This document shows, piece by piece, positions 1 to 10,523 of a stretch of DNA of 64,000 bases. A model generated the notes under the pieces. It did not search any database. It worked only from the letters and a program-made list of their open reading frames with translations, and was not told the DNA's origin. This DNA is from Bacteroidetes bacterium MED-G17 (GTDB taxonomy: Bacteria > Bacteroidota > Bacteroidia > NS11-12g > UBA9320). The DNA lies in the NCBI GenBank assembly GCA_002457675.1, contig NTKK01000008.1, positions 28,387 through 92,386 of the forward strand, in the 5' to 3' direction. A program made the position numbers and the translations under genes. Each line of letters begins with the position of its first letter. Position 1 is the first letter of the stretch.

Positions 1-59
1 CTTACTTTCGCTCGTGCTTTGTTCTTTTGTCCTTTTCTTTCTAATCTTGTAACTGCCAT
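1..59 (-). CDS. N-terminus of a small basic hypothetical protein (MAVTRLERKGQKNKARAKV...), truncated by window edge
   Basis: Reverse-strand ATG at 59..57 with open frame running off the window; Lys/Arg-rich; divergent from the arginase gene. Confidence 0.4.
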   Translation of the reverse strand, partial: MAVTRLERKGQKNKARAKV

Positions 60-110
60 TTCTTAAAGATCCACGAAATTATAGAGAAAAAGTGAAATCA
101 AAAAAAGTAA

Positions 111-1007
111 ATGAACAAAAATAAATATTGGAACAAAATTATTGCCAACACGAGTGAGCTTGGTGCTGGGACTAAAGGCGCCAGTCTTGGACTACAAGCG
201 CTACAAGCGGTAGACAACAGTTTTCTTGATTCAAGTGAAATAGAGTTAATTAAAAACCCTGATAAGAATTTTGGTACAGATGGTCTTCAAAAAATTAAAC
301 GATTAAATTCCATTGTAAAGGCAAATAAAAAAACTTGCCAAAGTGTTGCTAAAACTCTTCAAAACCATGACCGAATTCTGTTATTAACCGGAGACCATAG
401 CAATGCAATTGGGGGTATTGCTGGACTAAAAAAGTTTGCCCAAGAAAAAACCATAGGCGTGATTTGGATTGATGCTCATGCCGACTTACACATCCCAGAC
501 AGTTCTCCAAGTGGCAACATACATGGTATGCCTTTAGGCGCATGTTTAGATGATGGTAATAAAAAGCATTCCGAAGATTGGGAAGAAATAATTAATCTCT
601 CAGGTTATTGTCCAGCTTTACGAGCTGAAAATATCGAATTTATTGGGATTCGAGATTTAGAAGCTATTGAGTGGCAAATCATTCAAAATAAAAAAATTCG
701 ATATACCAAAGTTGAGGAGGCAAGAAAAATAGGTGTAAATCGATTGGCTGAAAGTTGTTTGAAAAACTTAGACTCAACAGATTTTATTTACCTCTCATTT
801 GACGTCGACGTTCTCGACCCTAGTATTTCTAAAGGTACAGGAACTCCAGTTTTTGGCGGATTTTCAGCCCATGAAGTGGGACAGATGTTGCACGTGTTCT
901 TGCAAAGTCAAAAAGTAAAAGTTCTTGAGATAACGGAAATAAATCCTTTGTTGGACAGTGAAAATAGAATGGCAAAGACCGTAAATGAAATAATGAGCAA
1001 CCTTTAG
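111..1007 (+). CDS. Arginase family protein (ureohydrolase)
   Basis: GDHSNAIGG, DAHADLH, HGMPLG and SFDVDVLDPS metal-binding motifs of the arginase/agmatinase family. Confidence 0.88.
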   Translation: MNKNKYWNKIIANTSELGAGTKGASLGLQALQAVDNSFLDSSEIELIKNPDKNFGTDGLQKIKRLNSIVKANKKTCQSVAKTLQNHDRILLLTGDHSNAIGGIAGLKKFAQEKTIGVIWIDAHADLHIPDSSPSGNIHGMPLGACLDDGNKKHSEDWEEIINLSGYCPALRAENIEFIGIRDLEAIEWQIIQNKKIRYTKVEEARKIGVNRLAESCLKNLDSTDFIYLSFDVDVLDPSISKGTGTPVFGGFSAHEVGQMLHVFLQSQKVKVLEITEINPLLDSENRMAKTVNEIMSNL

Positions 1008-1050
1008 TAGTTATAGCCAATCAACAATAATTATCGGCATAACATCAACA

Positions 1051-1084
1051 TTTGTTCAATTTAACCGTTGAATATTTACTTTTG
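1051..1084 (+). promoter_or_regulatory. Bacteroidota-type promoter for trxA (TTTG ... TACTTTTG)
   Basis: -33-like TTTG at 1051-1054 and exact TAnnTTTG at 1077-1084, 12 nt before the probable trxA ATG at 1097. Confidence 0.5.
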
Positions 1085-1096
1085 ACACTAAACGAA

Positions 1097-1417
1097 ATGG
1101 CAAAAATATTTACAGAAGCAAACTGGGAAAATGACGTATTGAATTCTGATAGACCAGTATTGGTCGATTTTTGGGCTGAATGGTGTGGTCCTTGCCGCAT
1201 GGTAGGGCCAGTCGTAGAAGAAATAGCAAATGACTATGAAGGAAAGGCAGTCGTAGGAAAACTAAATGTGGATGAAGAACCTTCAGTTTCTATGAAGTAT
1301 GGTATCAGAAGCATTCCAACACTTTTGGTTTTTAAGGGTGGTGAAGTTGTAGATAAGATTATTGGTGCAGTTCCAAAAAGCTCAATTACAGAAAAAATTG
1401 ACAATCAATTGGCTTAG
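1097..1417 (+). CDS. trxA: Thioredoxin
   Basis: FWAEWCGPCR active site; IPTLLVFKGG. ORF opens at 1052 but the internal ATG at 1097 fits family length and the promoter position. Confidence 0.93.
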   Translation: MAKIFTEANWENDVLNSDRPVLVDFWAEWCGPCRMVGPVVEEIANDYEGKAVVGKLNVDEEPSVSMKYGIRSIPTLLVFKGGEVVDKIIGAVPKSSITEKIDNQLA

Positions 1418-1467
1418 ACTTAAGCTAAAATTACCACTCCAGTTCGTAATTTTTGAGTTTTTAACTC

Positions 1468-2370
1468 ATGACGATAAAAAAGGAGGACATATTACTTCCA
1501 GGTAGTCTTCAACTTATTGCAAAAAAAGCAGTTGAAGGTTTTATCATAGGTTTACATAAAAGCCCTTATCACGGTTTTTCTGTAGAGTTTGCTGAGCACA
1601 GATCTTACAACTCTGGGGATTCTGCAAAGGATATTGATTGGAAGCTTTATGCTAGAACGGATAAATTGTTTGTCAAAAAATATGAGGAAGAAACCAACCT
1701 CAGAGCAATGATTGTTTTGGACAACTCTTCTTCTATGCACTATCCTAAGAATACAAAAAGTAAAATTAATGACTCAATCCTATGTTCAGCTGCTTTATTG
1801 TATCTTTTAGAGAAGCAAAATGATGCTTTCGGAATTTGTTTTTTTAACCAAAAAATAGATTATCAAACAGACGTAAAATCTACAAAATCACATTTGGCTA
1901 GATTATTTGCACTATTAGAAATAGAGTTAATCAAAGCCCAAATAAGCGCCAAAACAGAAATTAGCCAGTCTTTACAACAAATAGCGGAAACAAATAACAG
2001 AGGGTCGTTGGTAATAATTTTTACTGATTTTTTGCATAACAATTTGGACGAAGTATTTTCAGCTATCGGACATCTTAGGTTTAATAGACACGAGGTCATT
2101 GTATTTCATTTATTCGATAATCGTACTGAAAAAATGTTCGATTTTGACAATCGGCCATACCTCTTTGAAGACCTAGAAACTGGAGAAAAGATAAAAATTG
2201 AGCCAGATTCGGTTAAAAACTCCTACACCCAAAGAATTTCTAACTTACATAGGAACATAAAAGAAAAATGTGCCAAATTAAAGGTAGATTATGTACCACT
2301 CGATCTCACAAACCCAGTTCATCAGGTACTAAGCAAATTTTTACAAAAAAGAGGCGTTATGAAAAGTTAA
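1468..2370 (+). CDS. DUF58 domain-containing protein
   Basis: GxSVEFAEHRSYNSGDSAKDIDWKLYART and vWA-like MIVLDNSSSM typical of DUF58 proteins. Confidence 0.85.
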   Translation: MTIKKEDILLPGSLQLIAKKAVEGFIIGLHKSPYHGFSVEFAEHRSYNSGDSAKDIDWKLYARTDKLFVKKYEEETNLRAMIVLDNSSSMHYPKNTKSKINDSILCSAALLYLLEKQNDAFGICFFNQKIDYQTDVKSTKSHLARLFALLEIELIKAQISAKTEISQSLQQIAETNNRGSLVIIFTDFLHNNLDEVFSAIGHLRFNRHEVIVFHLFDNRTEKMFDFDNRPYLFEDLETGEKIKIEPDSVKNSYTQRISNLHRNIKEKCAKLKVDYVPLDLTNPVHQVLSKFLQKRGVMKS

Positions 2371-3035
2371 TTTTCTATTTGACCATCTTTCAGGCGAATA
2401 ATTCTTTGTGTTTGATTGGCAATTTCTTGCTCATGGGTTACCACAACAATTGTTTTGTTTTCGCTATTTATCTCCTTAATTAATTCCATTATATCTTGGC
2501 TGGTTTTGGAGTCTAAAGCTCCAGTAGGCTCATCAGCCAAAATTAATTTAGGCGAAGTTGCTAACGCTCGTGCAATAGCTACACGTTGCTTTTGTCCTCC
2601 AGACAATTGAGTTGGTAAATGCGTAGACCATTCTTTCAAACCTACTTTCTCTAAGAAATATTCAGCTTTTCCTAGCCTTTCTTTTCTTTTAATGCCTTGA
2701 TAATAAAGAGGTAATTCTACATTTTCTAACGCACTTTTAAATGGTATAAGATTGAATGATTGAAAAACAAAACCTATACTTTTACCACGCAACTTTGCAG
2801 CTTTTGTTTCATTTAGTTTTTCAATAAGTACGTTATCCAGATGATAAGACCCATTGTCATAATTGTCAAGTAAGCCCAAAATATTTAGCAAAGTAGATTT
2901 CCCCGACCCTGAGGTACCCATAATTGATACCAATTCACCCTGGGCAATTATTAAATCAATGCCCTTTAATACTTTAAGCTGTCTCCCACTAATTTCATAT
3001 GATTTTTCAATGCCCTTTAATTGCAACATGCTCAT
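2367..3035 (-). CDS. ABC transporter ATP-binding protein (MacB/LolD-like)
   Basis: Walker [10 protein letters not shown], signature LSGGQKQR, Walker [13 protein letters not shown]. Confidence 0.92.
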   Translation of the reverse strand: MSMLQLKGIEKSYEISGRQLKVLKGIDLIIAQGELVSIMGTSGSGKSTLLNILGLLDNYDNGSYHLDNVLIEKLNETKAAKLRGKSIGFVFQSFNLIPFKSALENVELPLYYQGIKRKERLGKAEYFLEKVGLKEWSTHLPTQLSGGQKQRVAIARALATSPKLILADEPTGALDSKTSQDIMELIKEINSENKTIVVVTHEQEIANQTQRIIRLKDGQIEN

Positions 3036-5146
3036 GCGATATTAGTCCAATCTTTATACTTATTTTTTGATTTGAGGTAATTTCTTATTTCTACATTTTC
3101 AGCTTTATCTAGATTAGGGTCATTAATTATTAATTCTTGGGCAGCTCCTCTGCATTCCACAAGTAAATCTTCATCTTCTACCATACTAGTAAGTTTCAGC
3201 TGTGGACCACCACTTTGCCTTGTCCCATCCATCTCACCTGGACCACGAAGCTTTAAATCATATTCCGCTAACTTAAAACCGTCATTTGTATGAACCATAG
3301 CAATGAGGCGTTTTTTAGAAGTTTCAGAAATTTTTGAACCGGTCATAAGTATACAATAACTTTGGTATGCTCCCCTCCCCACTCTTCCTCTAAGTTGATG
3401 GAGCTGCGACAAGCCAAATTTTTCGCTGCTTTCAATAACCATGATTGAAGCATTAGGCACATTTACACCTACTTCAACCACAGTTGTGGCTACCAATATA
3501 TTGCAAATTCCTTCTTCAAATCTTTTCATTGCGGCTCTTTTTTCTAAAGAACTCATTCCACCATGCAACATATCAACTTGAAAATCAGGCCTTTTAAAGA
3601 CATCTACCAATTGGTCAAAGCCATGATTTAGGTTTTTGTAATTGAGTTTTTCCGAGGCTTCTATAAGTGGAAAAACAAAGTATGCTTGCCTACCAGCTTG
3701 TATTTGCTCTTTGACAAATTTATAAAGCTTATATCTTTCATTTTCTGCACGAACCGCAGTTTTTATTGGCTTCCTGCCTACTGGTAGTTGGTCAATTTTT
3801 GACACATCCAAATCTCCATAAAAACTTAGTGCCATTGTCCTTGGTATTGGGGTTGCTGTCATTACCAAGAAATGTGGATGTTGATTGCCTTTTTCTAATA
3901 ACCTTGCTCTTTGAGCAACGCCAAACCTATGTTGTTCATCAATTATAACTAACCCTAAGGATTTAAATTTTACGTGCTCTTCAATCAATGCATGTGTTCC
4001 TATTAAAATTCTGCAATCACCATTTTGTAAATCAGCATTCAATTTTTTTCTTTCAGAATTTTTTGTTGAACCAGTTAGCAACCCAATTGAAATACCTAAT
4101 GGAAATAATAAGTCAGAAAATGATTTGTAGTGCTGTTGAGCCAAAATTTCAGTGGGGGCCATAATAGAAATCTGATGACCATTATCAATTGCAATGAGTG
4201 CAATTAGGAGCGCAACTATGGTTTTTCCACTTCCAACATCACCTTGTAAAAGTCTATTCATTTGCTGACCAGATTTTAAGTCATCCCAAATCTCAGTAAC
4301 TACATTTTTTTGGGCATCAGTTAACGTAAATGGCAATACATCATCATAAAATTTTTTAAAGTAATGTCCAACTTTTGGCATAATGATTCCTGGAGCGTTT
4401 GTCTTTCTTCCTTGTCGAATCATTAAAAATCTCAATTGCAAAAAAAATAGCTCTTCAAACTTCAATCTTCTTAAGGCCAACTTCAATTCCCCTTGAGAGT
4501 CGGGCATGTGTATTTTTATAAACGCTGTTTGTCTATCTATTAAATCGAACTTATTTCTAATTTCTTTAGATAAATTTTCTGGTATAAAAATGCCTTTCCC
4601 ATCCAATAATTTCCTAAATATTTCTCTAAATATTTTTTGCTCTATTTTTCTTTTTTTGAGTAACTCTGTTAAAGGATAAACTGCTGTCAATGAGTTGCTT
4701 ATTTGATTATTATTTGACCACAAGTTCAGCTCAGGATGAGAAAATGAAAATTTGCCTTTGTAAGCACTCGGCTTTCCAAATAATATATACTCCTCACCTT
4801 CATGTAATTTTTTTTCAATCCATTGTATCTGTTTAAACCAAACCATATTTACAGAGCCAGTTTGATCAGTAAAAACTGCTTTTAAAAATGGTTTTCTTGG
4901 ATTTCCCCCTTTTTGAATATGACCAATGGTTCCTTTGAGTTGTACCTTGGATAGGTCGTTTTTCAAATCCTTTATTTGTAATATTCTCGTTCGATCAACA
5001 TATCGAAGTGGGAAATGATACAATATATCTTCTACAGTAGAAATATTCAATTCTCTCTTAAATAGAGCAGATCTAATCTCTCCTACTCCTTTTAGATATG
5101 TTATTTCCGTACTTAAATTCACATTATCTCTGCATCCATGTACCAA
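3032..5146 (-). CDS. recG: ATP-dependent DNA helicase RecG
   Basis: GDVGSGKT, DEQHRFGV, TATPIPRT, QLRGRVGRG; ~700 aa RecG architecture. Confidence 0.95.
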   Translation of the reverse strand: MVHGCRDNVNLSTEITYLKGVGEIRSALFKRELNISTVEDILYHFPLRYVDRTRILQIKDLKNDLSKVQLKGTIGHIQKGGNPRKPFLKAVFTDQTGSVNMVWFKQIQWIEKKLHEGEEYILFGKPSAYKGKFSFSHPELNLWSNNNQISNSLTAVYPLTELLKKRKIEQKIFREIFRKLLDGKGIFIPENLSKEIRNKFDLIDRQTAFIKIHMPDSQGELKLALRRLKFEELFFLQLRFLMIRQGRKTNAPGIIMPKVGHYFKKFYDDVLPFTLTDAQKNVVTEIWDDLKSGQQMNRLLQGDVGSGKTIVALLIALIAIDNGHQISIMAPTEILAQQHYKSFSDLLFPLGISIGLLTGSTKNSERKKLNADLQNGDCRILIGTHALIEEHVKFKSLGLVIIDEQHRFGVAQRARLLEKGNQHPHFLVMTATPIPRTMALSFYGDLDVSKIDQLPVGRKPIKTAVRAENERYKLYKFVKEQIQAGRQAYFVFPLIEASEKLNYKNLNHGFDQLVDVFKRPDFQVDMLHGGMSSLEKRAAMKRFEEGICNILVATTVVEVGVNVPNASIMVIESSEKFGLSQLHQLRGRVGRGAYQSYCILMTGSKISETSKKRLIAMVHTNDGFKLAEYDLKLRGPGEMDGTRQSGGPQLKLTSMVEDEDLLVECRGAAQELIINDPNLDKAENVEIRNYLKSKNKYKDWTNIA

Positions 5147-6155
5147 TCATTGCGCCCAGTTCCATCATCCACGCAATGCCAACATGAACAATTAACCCAC
5201 CCCAAATTGACCTTCCGTAAAATGTAATAACACCAAGTATAGTGCCTCCAAAAAAGGAACTTATCGCTTCACCCATTGGTTTGCCAAAATGGATAACAAC
5301 ATAAAATGTAGATGCAGCCAAAATAGCTTGAGAGCCCAAAACCCTTATTGCGCCCAAAATTAAAAAACCTCTAAAGAAAAGCTCGATACTAAAAAAATCC
5401 ATACCATAAAATAGTTCATAAATCAAAAAATACTTCCAATGCTGCATATTTTGAATACTGTAAGAATGAAGAAATTTTGCCCTTGGGTAGGCCCCCAAAA
5501 AATCACTTTGGGTAGATGCCAAAGTAATCAATGGAACCATCAACAAAAGCATCATGAAATAAGGTCTCAAATTAAAATTATAGCCTGTACATCCATAGAA
5601 TGATTGTCTTTTTCTTTCAAAAAGAAACCAGAAAATTAAAATTGGGATGAGCACTATGCAAAAACGAAAAACAGAATTTGTAATTCTGTTCCAAAATATT
5701 TCATGAGCAGAGTGCTCATAAAATATCTTCAGCCAATCGTTGAAATGGTAATAAGAAAATCTACAAGCGAAAATCAACGTAGTAAATAAAATGAATACAT
5801 AAAAAAAGGTTTTTTTGAAATGAATATAATTCCCTGAAAAAAAAGATTGGATGATCACTGGTAAAATAAAAACAAGGAAAAAAAGAAGCCAGTAGATTAA
5901 AACAACATAGCTTTCTAATCCATGTACATTTCTAATCCAATTAAACATACCAAGACCCCAGTTCAAATAAATTAGAATAGCATTTAGAACAAGAATTGTA
6001 ATAAATGAATCCCAACGAAAATCATGCTTAAAAAAATTTTTAAAGTATCCGAGGACTGAGACCACGATACAAAGTAAAAAAAACCATGTATATATCTTGT
6101 GTATCAAATTTATCCGTCTACAACTACTTTTGGATAAATGCCTAAATTTTCCCAT
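5124..6155 (-). CDS. CPBP family intramembrane metalloprotease (start uncertain)
   Basis: Multi-TM protein with ELFFRGFL (EExxxR-like) and FxxxH motifs (VVIHFG, VHVGIAW). ATG at 6155 overlaps dnaE; a TTG at 6107 is an alternative start. Confidence 0.75.
   Translation of the reverse strand: MGKFRHLSKSSCRRINLIHKIYTWFFLLCIVVSVLGYFKNFFKHDFRWDSFITILVLNAILIYLNWGLGMFNWIRNVHGLESYVVLIYWLLFFLVFILPVIIQSFFSGNYIHFKKTFFYVFILFTTLIFACRFSYYHFNDWLKIFYEHSAHEIFWNRITNSVFRFCIVLIPILIFWFLFERKRQSFYGCTGYNFNLRPYFMMLLLMVPLITLASTQSDFLGAYPRAKFLHSYSIQNMQHWKYFLIYELFYGMDFFSIELFFRGFLILGAIRVLGSQAILAASTFYVVIHFGKPMGEAISSFFGGTILGVITFYGRSIWGGLIVHVGIAWMMELGAMIGTWMQR
6125..6132 (+). promoter_or_regulatory. -7 box TACTTTTG of dnaE
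   Basis: Exact TAnnTTTG, 5 nt upstream of dnaE ATG. Confidence 0.45.
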
Positions 6156-9100
6156 TTACACTGCCATACACAATTTTCACTTTTAGATGGAGCAGCAAAG
6201 ATTCCTGACTTAATCAATAAGGCTAAAATAGATGGGCAGCCAGCTGTAGCGATCACCGATCATGGCAATATGTTTGGTGCTTTTCATTTTGTGAATCAGG
6301 CACAAAAAGCAGGTGTAAAACCTATAGTAGGTTGCGAATTTTATTTGGTTGAAGATCGGCACAGGCAGCAATTCAGCAGAGGAGAAAAAGACATTAGACA
6401 TCACCAGCTGTTGCTCGCCAAAAATCAGATCGGCTATCAAAATTTATCTAAATTATGTTCACTAGGTTACATGGAAGGTCTTTATGGAAAATACCCTAGA
6501 ATTGATAAATCACTATTGGTTAAATACAAAGAAGGCATCATTGCAACCTCTTGTTGCATCGGTGCTGAAATTCCACAGACTATTCTAAAACAAGGAAAAG
6601 AAGCGGCAGAGCAAAAGCTTAAATGGTGGCTTGAACAATTCGGCTCAGATTATTTCATTGAAATACAACGACATGGGTTAAAAAATATAGACAACACGGG
6701 CATGAGTCAGGAAGATGTGAACCAAATTCTAATTGGATTTGCCAAAAAAAATGACTTAAACATAATTGCAACAAATGATAGCCATTATACCGAAGAAGAA
6801 GATTTCAATGCACATGACATTTTGTTGTGCGTGAATACAGGTGATTTTAAAAACACCCCTATTGGTCAAGGAAAAGGATACAGGTTTGGATTTCCTAACA
6901 ATCAGTTTTTCTTTAAAACTACTGAACAAATGAATGCTTTATTTTCTGACATTCCAGAATCTATAGACAATACAAACCTGCTAATTGATCGCATAGAAGC
7001 ACCAAAGATAAATCGAGACATTTTATTGCCCAATTTCAGCCTTCCTAAAGGATTTAACACGCAAGATGATTATTTGCGTTATCTCGTTTATGAAGGTGCT
7101 AAAAAAAGGTATGGAGAGATGACAGAAGATTTGAGAGAAAGGATTGATTTTGAACTTGCCACAATTTCAAATTCAGGTTATCCAGGATATTTCTTAATAG
7201 TTCAAGACTTTACATCCGCTGCCAGAAAACTGAATGTTTCAGTAGGTCCTGGACGAGGCTCAGCAGCGGGTTCAGTGGTTGCCTATTGCACAGGAATTAC
7301 CAATGTTGATCCTATAAAATATGATTTACTTTTCGAACGTTTTTTAAATCCTGAAAGAATAAGCATGCCTGATATTGATATTGATTTTGATGATCGGGGA
7401 CGTGAAAAAGTAATTGACTATGTAATTGACAAATACGGCAAAAATTGCGTTTCTCAGATCATTACATATGGATCTATGGCAGCAAAATCATCTATTAGAG
7501 ATGTTGGTAGAGTACTTGAGCTACCCTTGGATAAAACAGGCGACTTAGCAAAACTTGTTCCCGATGGTGGCAATCTGAACAAAATTTTTAAGATGGATGA
7601 TAAAGAACTGAAAGAAAAATTCAGATCTGAGGAATTTGAAAATATAAAAAAGCTGAAATCCATTTCTCATGAAAAAAAACTTGAAGGTCAGGTTATAAAG
7701 GATGCATTAAAACTAGAAGGATCAGTAAGAAATACAGGTGTACACGCTTGCGGAATCATCATTACTCCAGATGATATTACCAACCATATTCCTATAGCCA
7801 AGGCAAAAGGAACTGAACTTTTAATTACCCAATACGATAATGATCTCGTAGAAAATGCGGGCTTATTAAAAATGGATTTTTTAGGGTTAAAAACATTAAC
7901 CATTATCAAGGATTGCATAGCGCTCATCAAAAAACGTCACCAAACAGAAATTGATATAGACACCATATCTCTCGAAGATGAGAATGCTTTTAAAATATTC
8001 CGTAAAGGACTAACCAATGGCATTTTTCAATTTGAATCTGACGGGATGAAAGCACACTTAAAATCATTGAAACCGACCCAATTTAATGACATCATCGCAA
8101 TGGCTGCCCTTTACAGACCTGGACCTATGGAGTACATTCCCACTTACATAAAAAGAAAACATGGTAAAGAAACCATTCATTATGACCATCCTGATATGGA
8201 AGAATATCTAAAAGAAACCTATGGGATAACAGTATACCAAGAGCAGGTCATGCTACTTTCTCAAAAACTTGCAAGCTTTTCTAAAGGACAAGCAGATAAA
8301 TTAAGAAAGGCTATGGGTAAGAAAAAGAAAGAAGATATTGATGCGATGAAACCCGTTTTTATGGAAAATGCAGAAAAAAACGGCTACGATCAAAAGATTA
8401 TGGAAAAAGTTTGGGGTGATTGGGAAGCTTTTGCTTCATACGCTTTTAACAAAAGCCATTCAACTTGTTATGCGGTAGTGGCCTTCCAAACTGCTTATTT
8501 AAAAGGGAACTATACGCCTGAATTTATGGCGAGTCTACTCACACACAATATGAGTAATATGGACAAAATGAGCAAATACATTGAAGAGTGTAAATTTTAC
8601 AATATCGAAGTCTTAGGACCTGACCTTAATGAGTCTGAAGCCAATTTTTCAGTAAATAATCTTGGGAAAATTCGTTTTGGTCTGGAGGCTATAAAAGGAG
8701 TTGGTGGAGCTGCTGTAGAGAAGCTTATTGAAGAAAGACAAAAAAATGGACCTTTCACTTCCATTTTTGACCTTACTTCAAGAGTTGATTTACGTTCCAT
8801 TAACAAAAAAACTTTAACATCTATGGCCACGGCAGGGTGTTTTGATAGTTTTAGTAATACCCATCGTGCGCAATACATAAGCGAAGGAATCCATGAAGAT
8901 TCTGGTGTAGAATTGGCGGTAAAATTTGGCGCCAAAGCTCAAGGTGGAGCACAGAAAAACCAAAGCAGTCTTTTTGGCGAAAATGCTGCAGTTCAGCTAA
9001 CCCAACCAAAACTGCCAGAATGTGAGGAGTTGACGATGATTCAACGTCTAAATCTAGAAAAAGAAGTCATTGGCATTTATATATCCGGTCACCCACTATT

Positions 9101-9707
9101 ACAATTTAATAACCAAATTCAGTTTTTCTGCAATGCAGAGCTTAATGATTTGGAAGAACAAACAGAAAAAAAGCTGAATAAAGAATTCATCATTTGTGGA
9201 ATTGTCACCAAATTTCAAGAAGGTATGAGCCGAAAAGGTGATAAATATTGTCATGTTGAAATAGAAGATTTTAAGGGTAGTTTTTCCTTTAGACTTTATT
9301 CAGATGACTTCGCAAAGTTTAGCCAATATTTGCATGAAGATGACAGGGTAGCAATCAAAATGCAGTTAAAAAAATATTACAGTAATGACCGTTTTTTTTG
9401 GAAAATTGCAGAGGTTGTTTATCTGAGTGATGTATTTAAAAAGTACTTAGGAAAAGTGGAAGTACATCTAAAGACCGATGCTGTTTCATTGCCTCTTATC
9501 GACCAGTTAGAGAGATTGCATACAGAACGAGGGAAAATTGGATTTGACATCAAGCTTACTCAAAAAAAGACCGATGAAGAAAGCAAAAAAAATTATCATC
9601 AATCCATCAATTTAAGAAGCGCCAAAATAAAACTAAGCAATGAAGAGCTAGCTTGGATAGATACACTTAAAGAAAAAAACATTCCTTTTAAAATGATCAA
9701 AAACTAA
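6138..9707 (+). CDS. dnaE: DNA polymerase III subunit alpha
   Basis: PHP start MPKFSHLHCHTQFSLLDGAA; VGPGRGSAAGSVVAYCTGIT; PDIDIDFDD; YAFNKSHS; 1189 aa. Confidence 0.97.
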   Translation: MPKFSHLHCHTQFSLLDGAAKIPDLINKAKIDGQPAVAITDHGNMFGAFHFVNQAQKAGVKPIVGCEFYLVEDRHRQQFSRGEKDIRHHQLLLAKNQIGYQNLSKLCSLGYMEGLYGKYPRIDKSLLVKYKEGIIATSCCIGAEIPQTILKQGKEAAEQKLKWWLEQFGSDYFIEIQRHGLKNIDNTGMSQEDVNQILIGFAKKNDLNIIATNDSHYTEEEDFNAHDILLCVNTGDFKNTPIGQGKGYRFGFPNNQFFFKTTEQMNALFSDIPESIDNTNLLIDRIEAPKINRDILLPNFSLPKGFNTQDDYLRYLVYEGAKKRYGEMTEDLRERIDFELATISNSGYPGYFLIVQDFTSAARKLNVSVGPGRGSAAGSVVAYCTGITNVDPIKYDLLFERFLNPERISMPDIDIDFDDRGREKVIDYVIDKYGKNCVSQIITYGSMAAKSSIRDVGRVLELPLDKTGDLAKLVPDGGNLNKIFKMDDKELKEKFRSEEFENIKKLKSISHEKKLEGQVIKDALKLEGSVRNTGVHACGIIITPDDITNHIPIAKAKGTELLITQYDNDLVENAGLLKMDFLGLKTLTIIKDCIALIKKRHQTEIDIDTISLEDENAFKIFRKGLTNGIFQFESDGMKAHLKSLKPTQFNDIIAMAALYRPGPMEYIPTYIKRKHGKETIHYDHPDMEEYLKETYGITVYQEQVMLLSQKLASFSKGQADKLRKAMGKKKKEDIDAMKPVFMENAEKNGYDQKIMEKVWGDWEAFASYAFNKSHSTCYAVVAFQTAYLKGNYTPEFMASLLTHNMSNMDKMSKYIEECKFYNIEVLGPDLNESEANFSVNNLGKIRFGLEAIKGVGGAAVEKLIEERQKNGPFTSIFDLTSRVDLRSINKKTLTSMATAGCFDSFSNTHRAQYISEGIHEDSGVELAVKFGAKAQGGAQKNQSSLFGENAAVQLTQPKLPECEELTMIQRLNLEKEVIGIYISGHPLLQFNNQIQFFCNAELNDLEEQTEKKLNKEFIICGIVTKFQEGMSRKGDKYCHVEIEDFKGSFSFRLYSDDFAKFSQYLHEDDRVAIKMQLKKYYSNDRFFWKIAEVVYLSDVFKKYLGKVEVHLKTDAVSLPLIDQLERLHTERGKIGFDIKLTQKKTDEESKKNYHQSINLRSAKIKLSNEELAWIDTLKEKNIPFKMIKN

Positions 9708-9712
9708 TTGGA

Positions 9713-10471
9713 TCATAGACCTATATTCCTTAAGATGGTTGAAGCATTTGGCTGAGCTGTTGGCATAATAACCAAGTCATTAATATTTACATGCTTAGGC
9801 TGATTTAATACCCAAAAGACAGATTCAGCAACATCTACAGGCAACAAATTTTCAAAACCTAGATACACTTTATCAGCTCTTTCTTTATCTCCTTCAAAAC
9901 GAACGGTGCTAAACTCAGTATCTACAGCACCTGGATGTATGGCACTTACTTTTATTCCCTTTTTCGCCAAATCAATTCTAAAGGCTTTATTCAACGCGTC
10001 TACCATATGCTTGGTTCCACAATATACATTTCCATTGGCATATACTTCTTTACCTGCAATAGACCCTATGTTTACAATATGACTGTGTTTGGTCATTAGT
10101 GGAATAACACACTTGCTCACATACAAAATGCCCTTAATATTGGTGTCAATCATACTTTCCCAATGGTCAATTTTTCCATCTTCTATAGAACTTAAACCCA
10201 TGGCAAGACCTGCATTATTTATAAGGAAATCAATATGCTTGGATGTAATTTGATTTATATACTTTTTCACTTCTTTAAAATTTCTTACATCAAAACAAAG
10301 GGTTTGTACCTCTATCCCATATTCCTTTTCTAAGGATAATTTTATCGACTCAAGACGTTTTTCACGCCTTCCAGTTAATATTAAATTTGTGCCTACCGTA
10401 GCCAACTTTTTGGCTACTTCATTCCCAATTCCAGACGTTGCTCCTGTTATAAGGGCGATTTTCCCTCTCAT
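9713..10471 (-). CDS. SDR family NAD(P)-dependent oxidoreductase
   Basis: TGATSGIG, NNAGLA, YCGTKHMVDAL. Confidence 0.92.
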   Translation of the reverse strand: MRGKIALITGATSGIGNEVAKKLATVGTNLILTGRREKRLESIKLSLEKEYGIEVQTLCFDVRNFKEVKKYINQITSKHIDFLINNAGLAMGLSSIEDGKIDHWESMIDTNIKGILYVSKCVIPLMTKHSHIVNIGSIAGKEVYANGNVYCGTKHMVDALNKAFRIDLAKKGIKVSAIHPGAVDTEFSTVRFEGDKERADKVYLGFENLLPVDVAESVFWVLNQPKHVNINDLVIMPTAQPNASTILRNIGL

Positions 10472-10523
10472 ATTTTTGACTTAATTTTTTTGTGGGCGGA
10501 AGATAGTCCATAATATTGTAATT

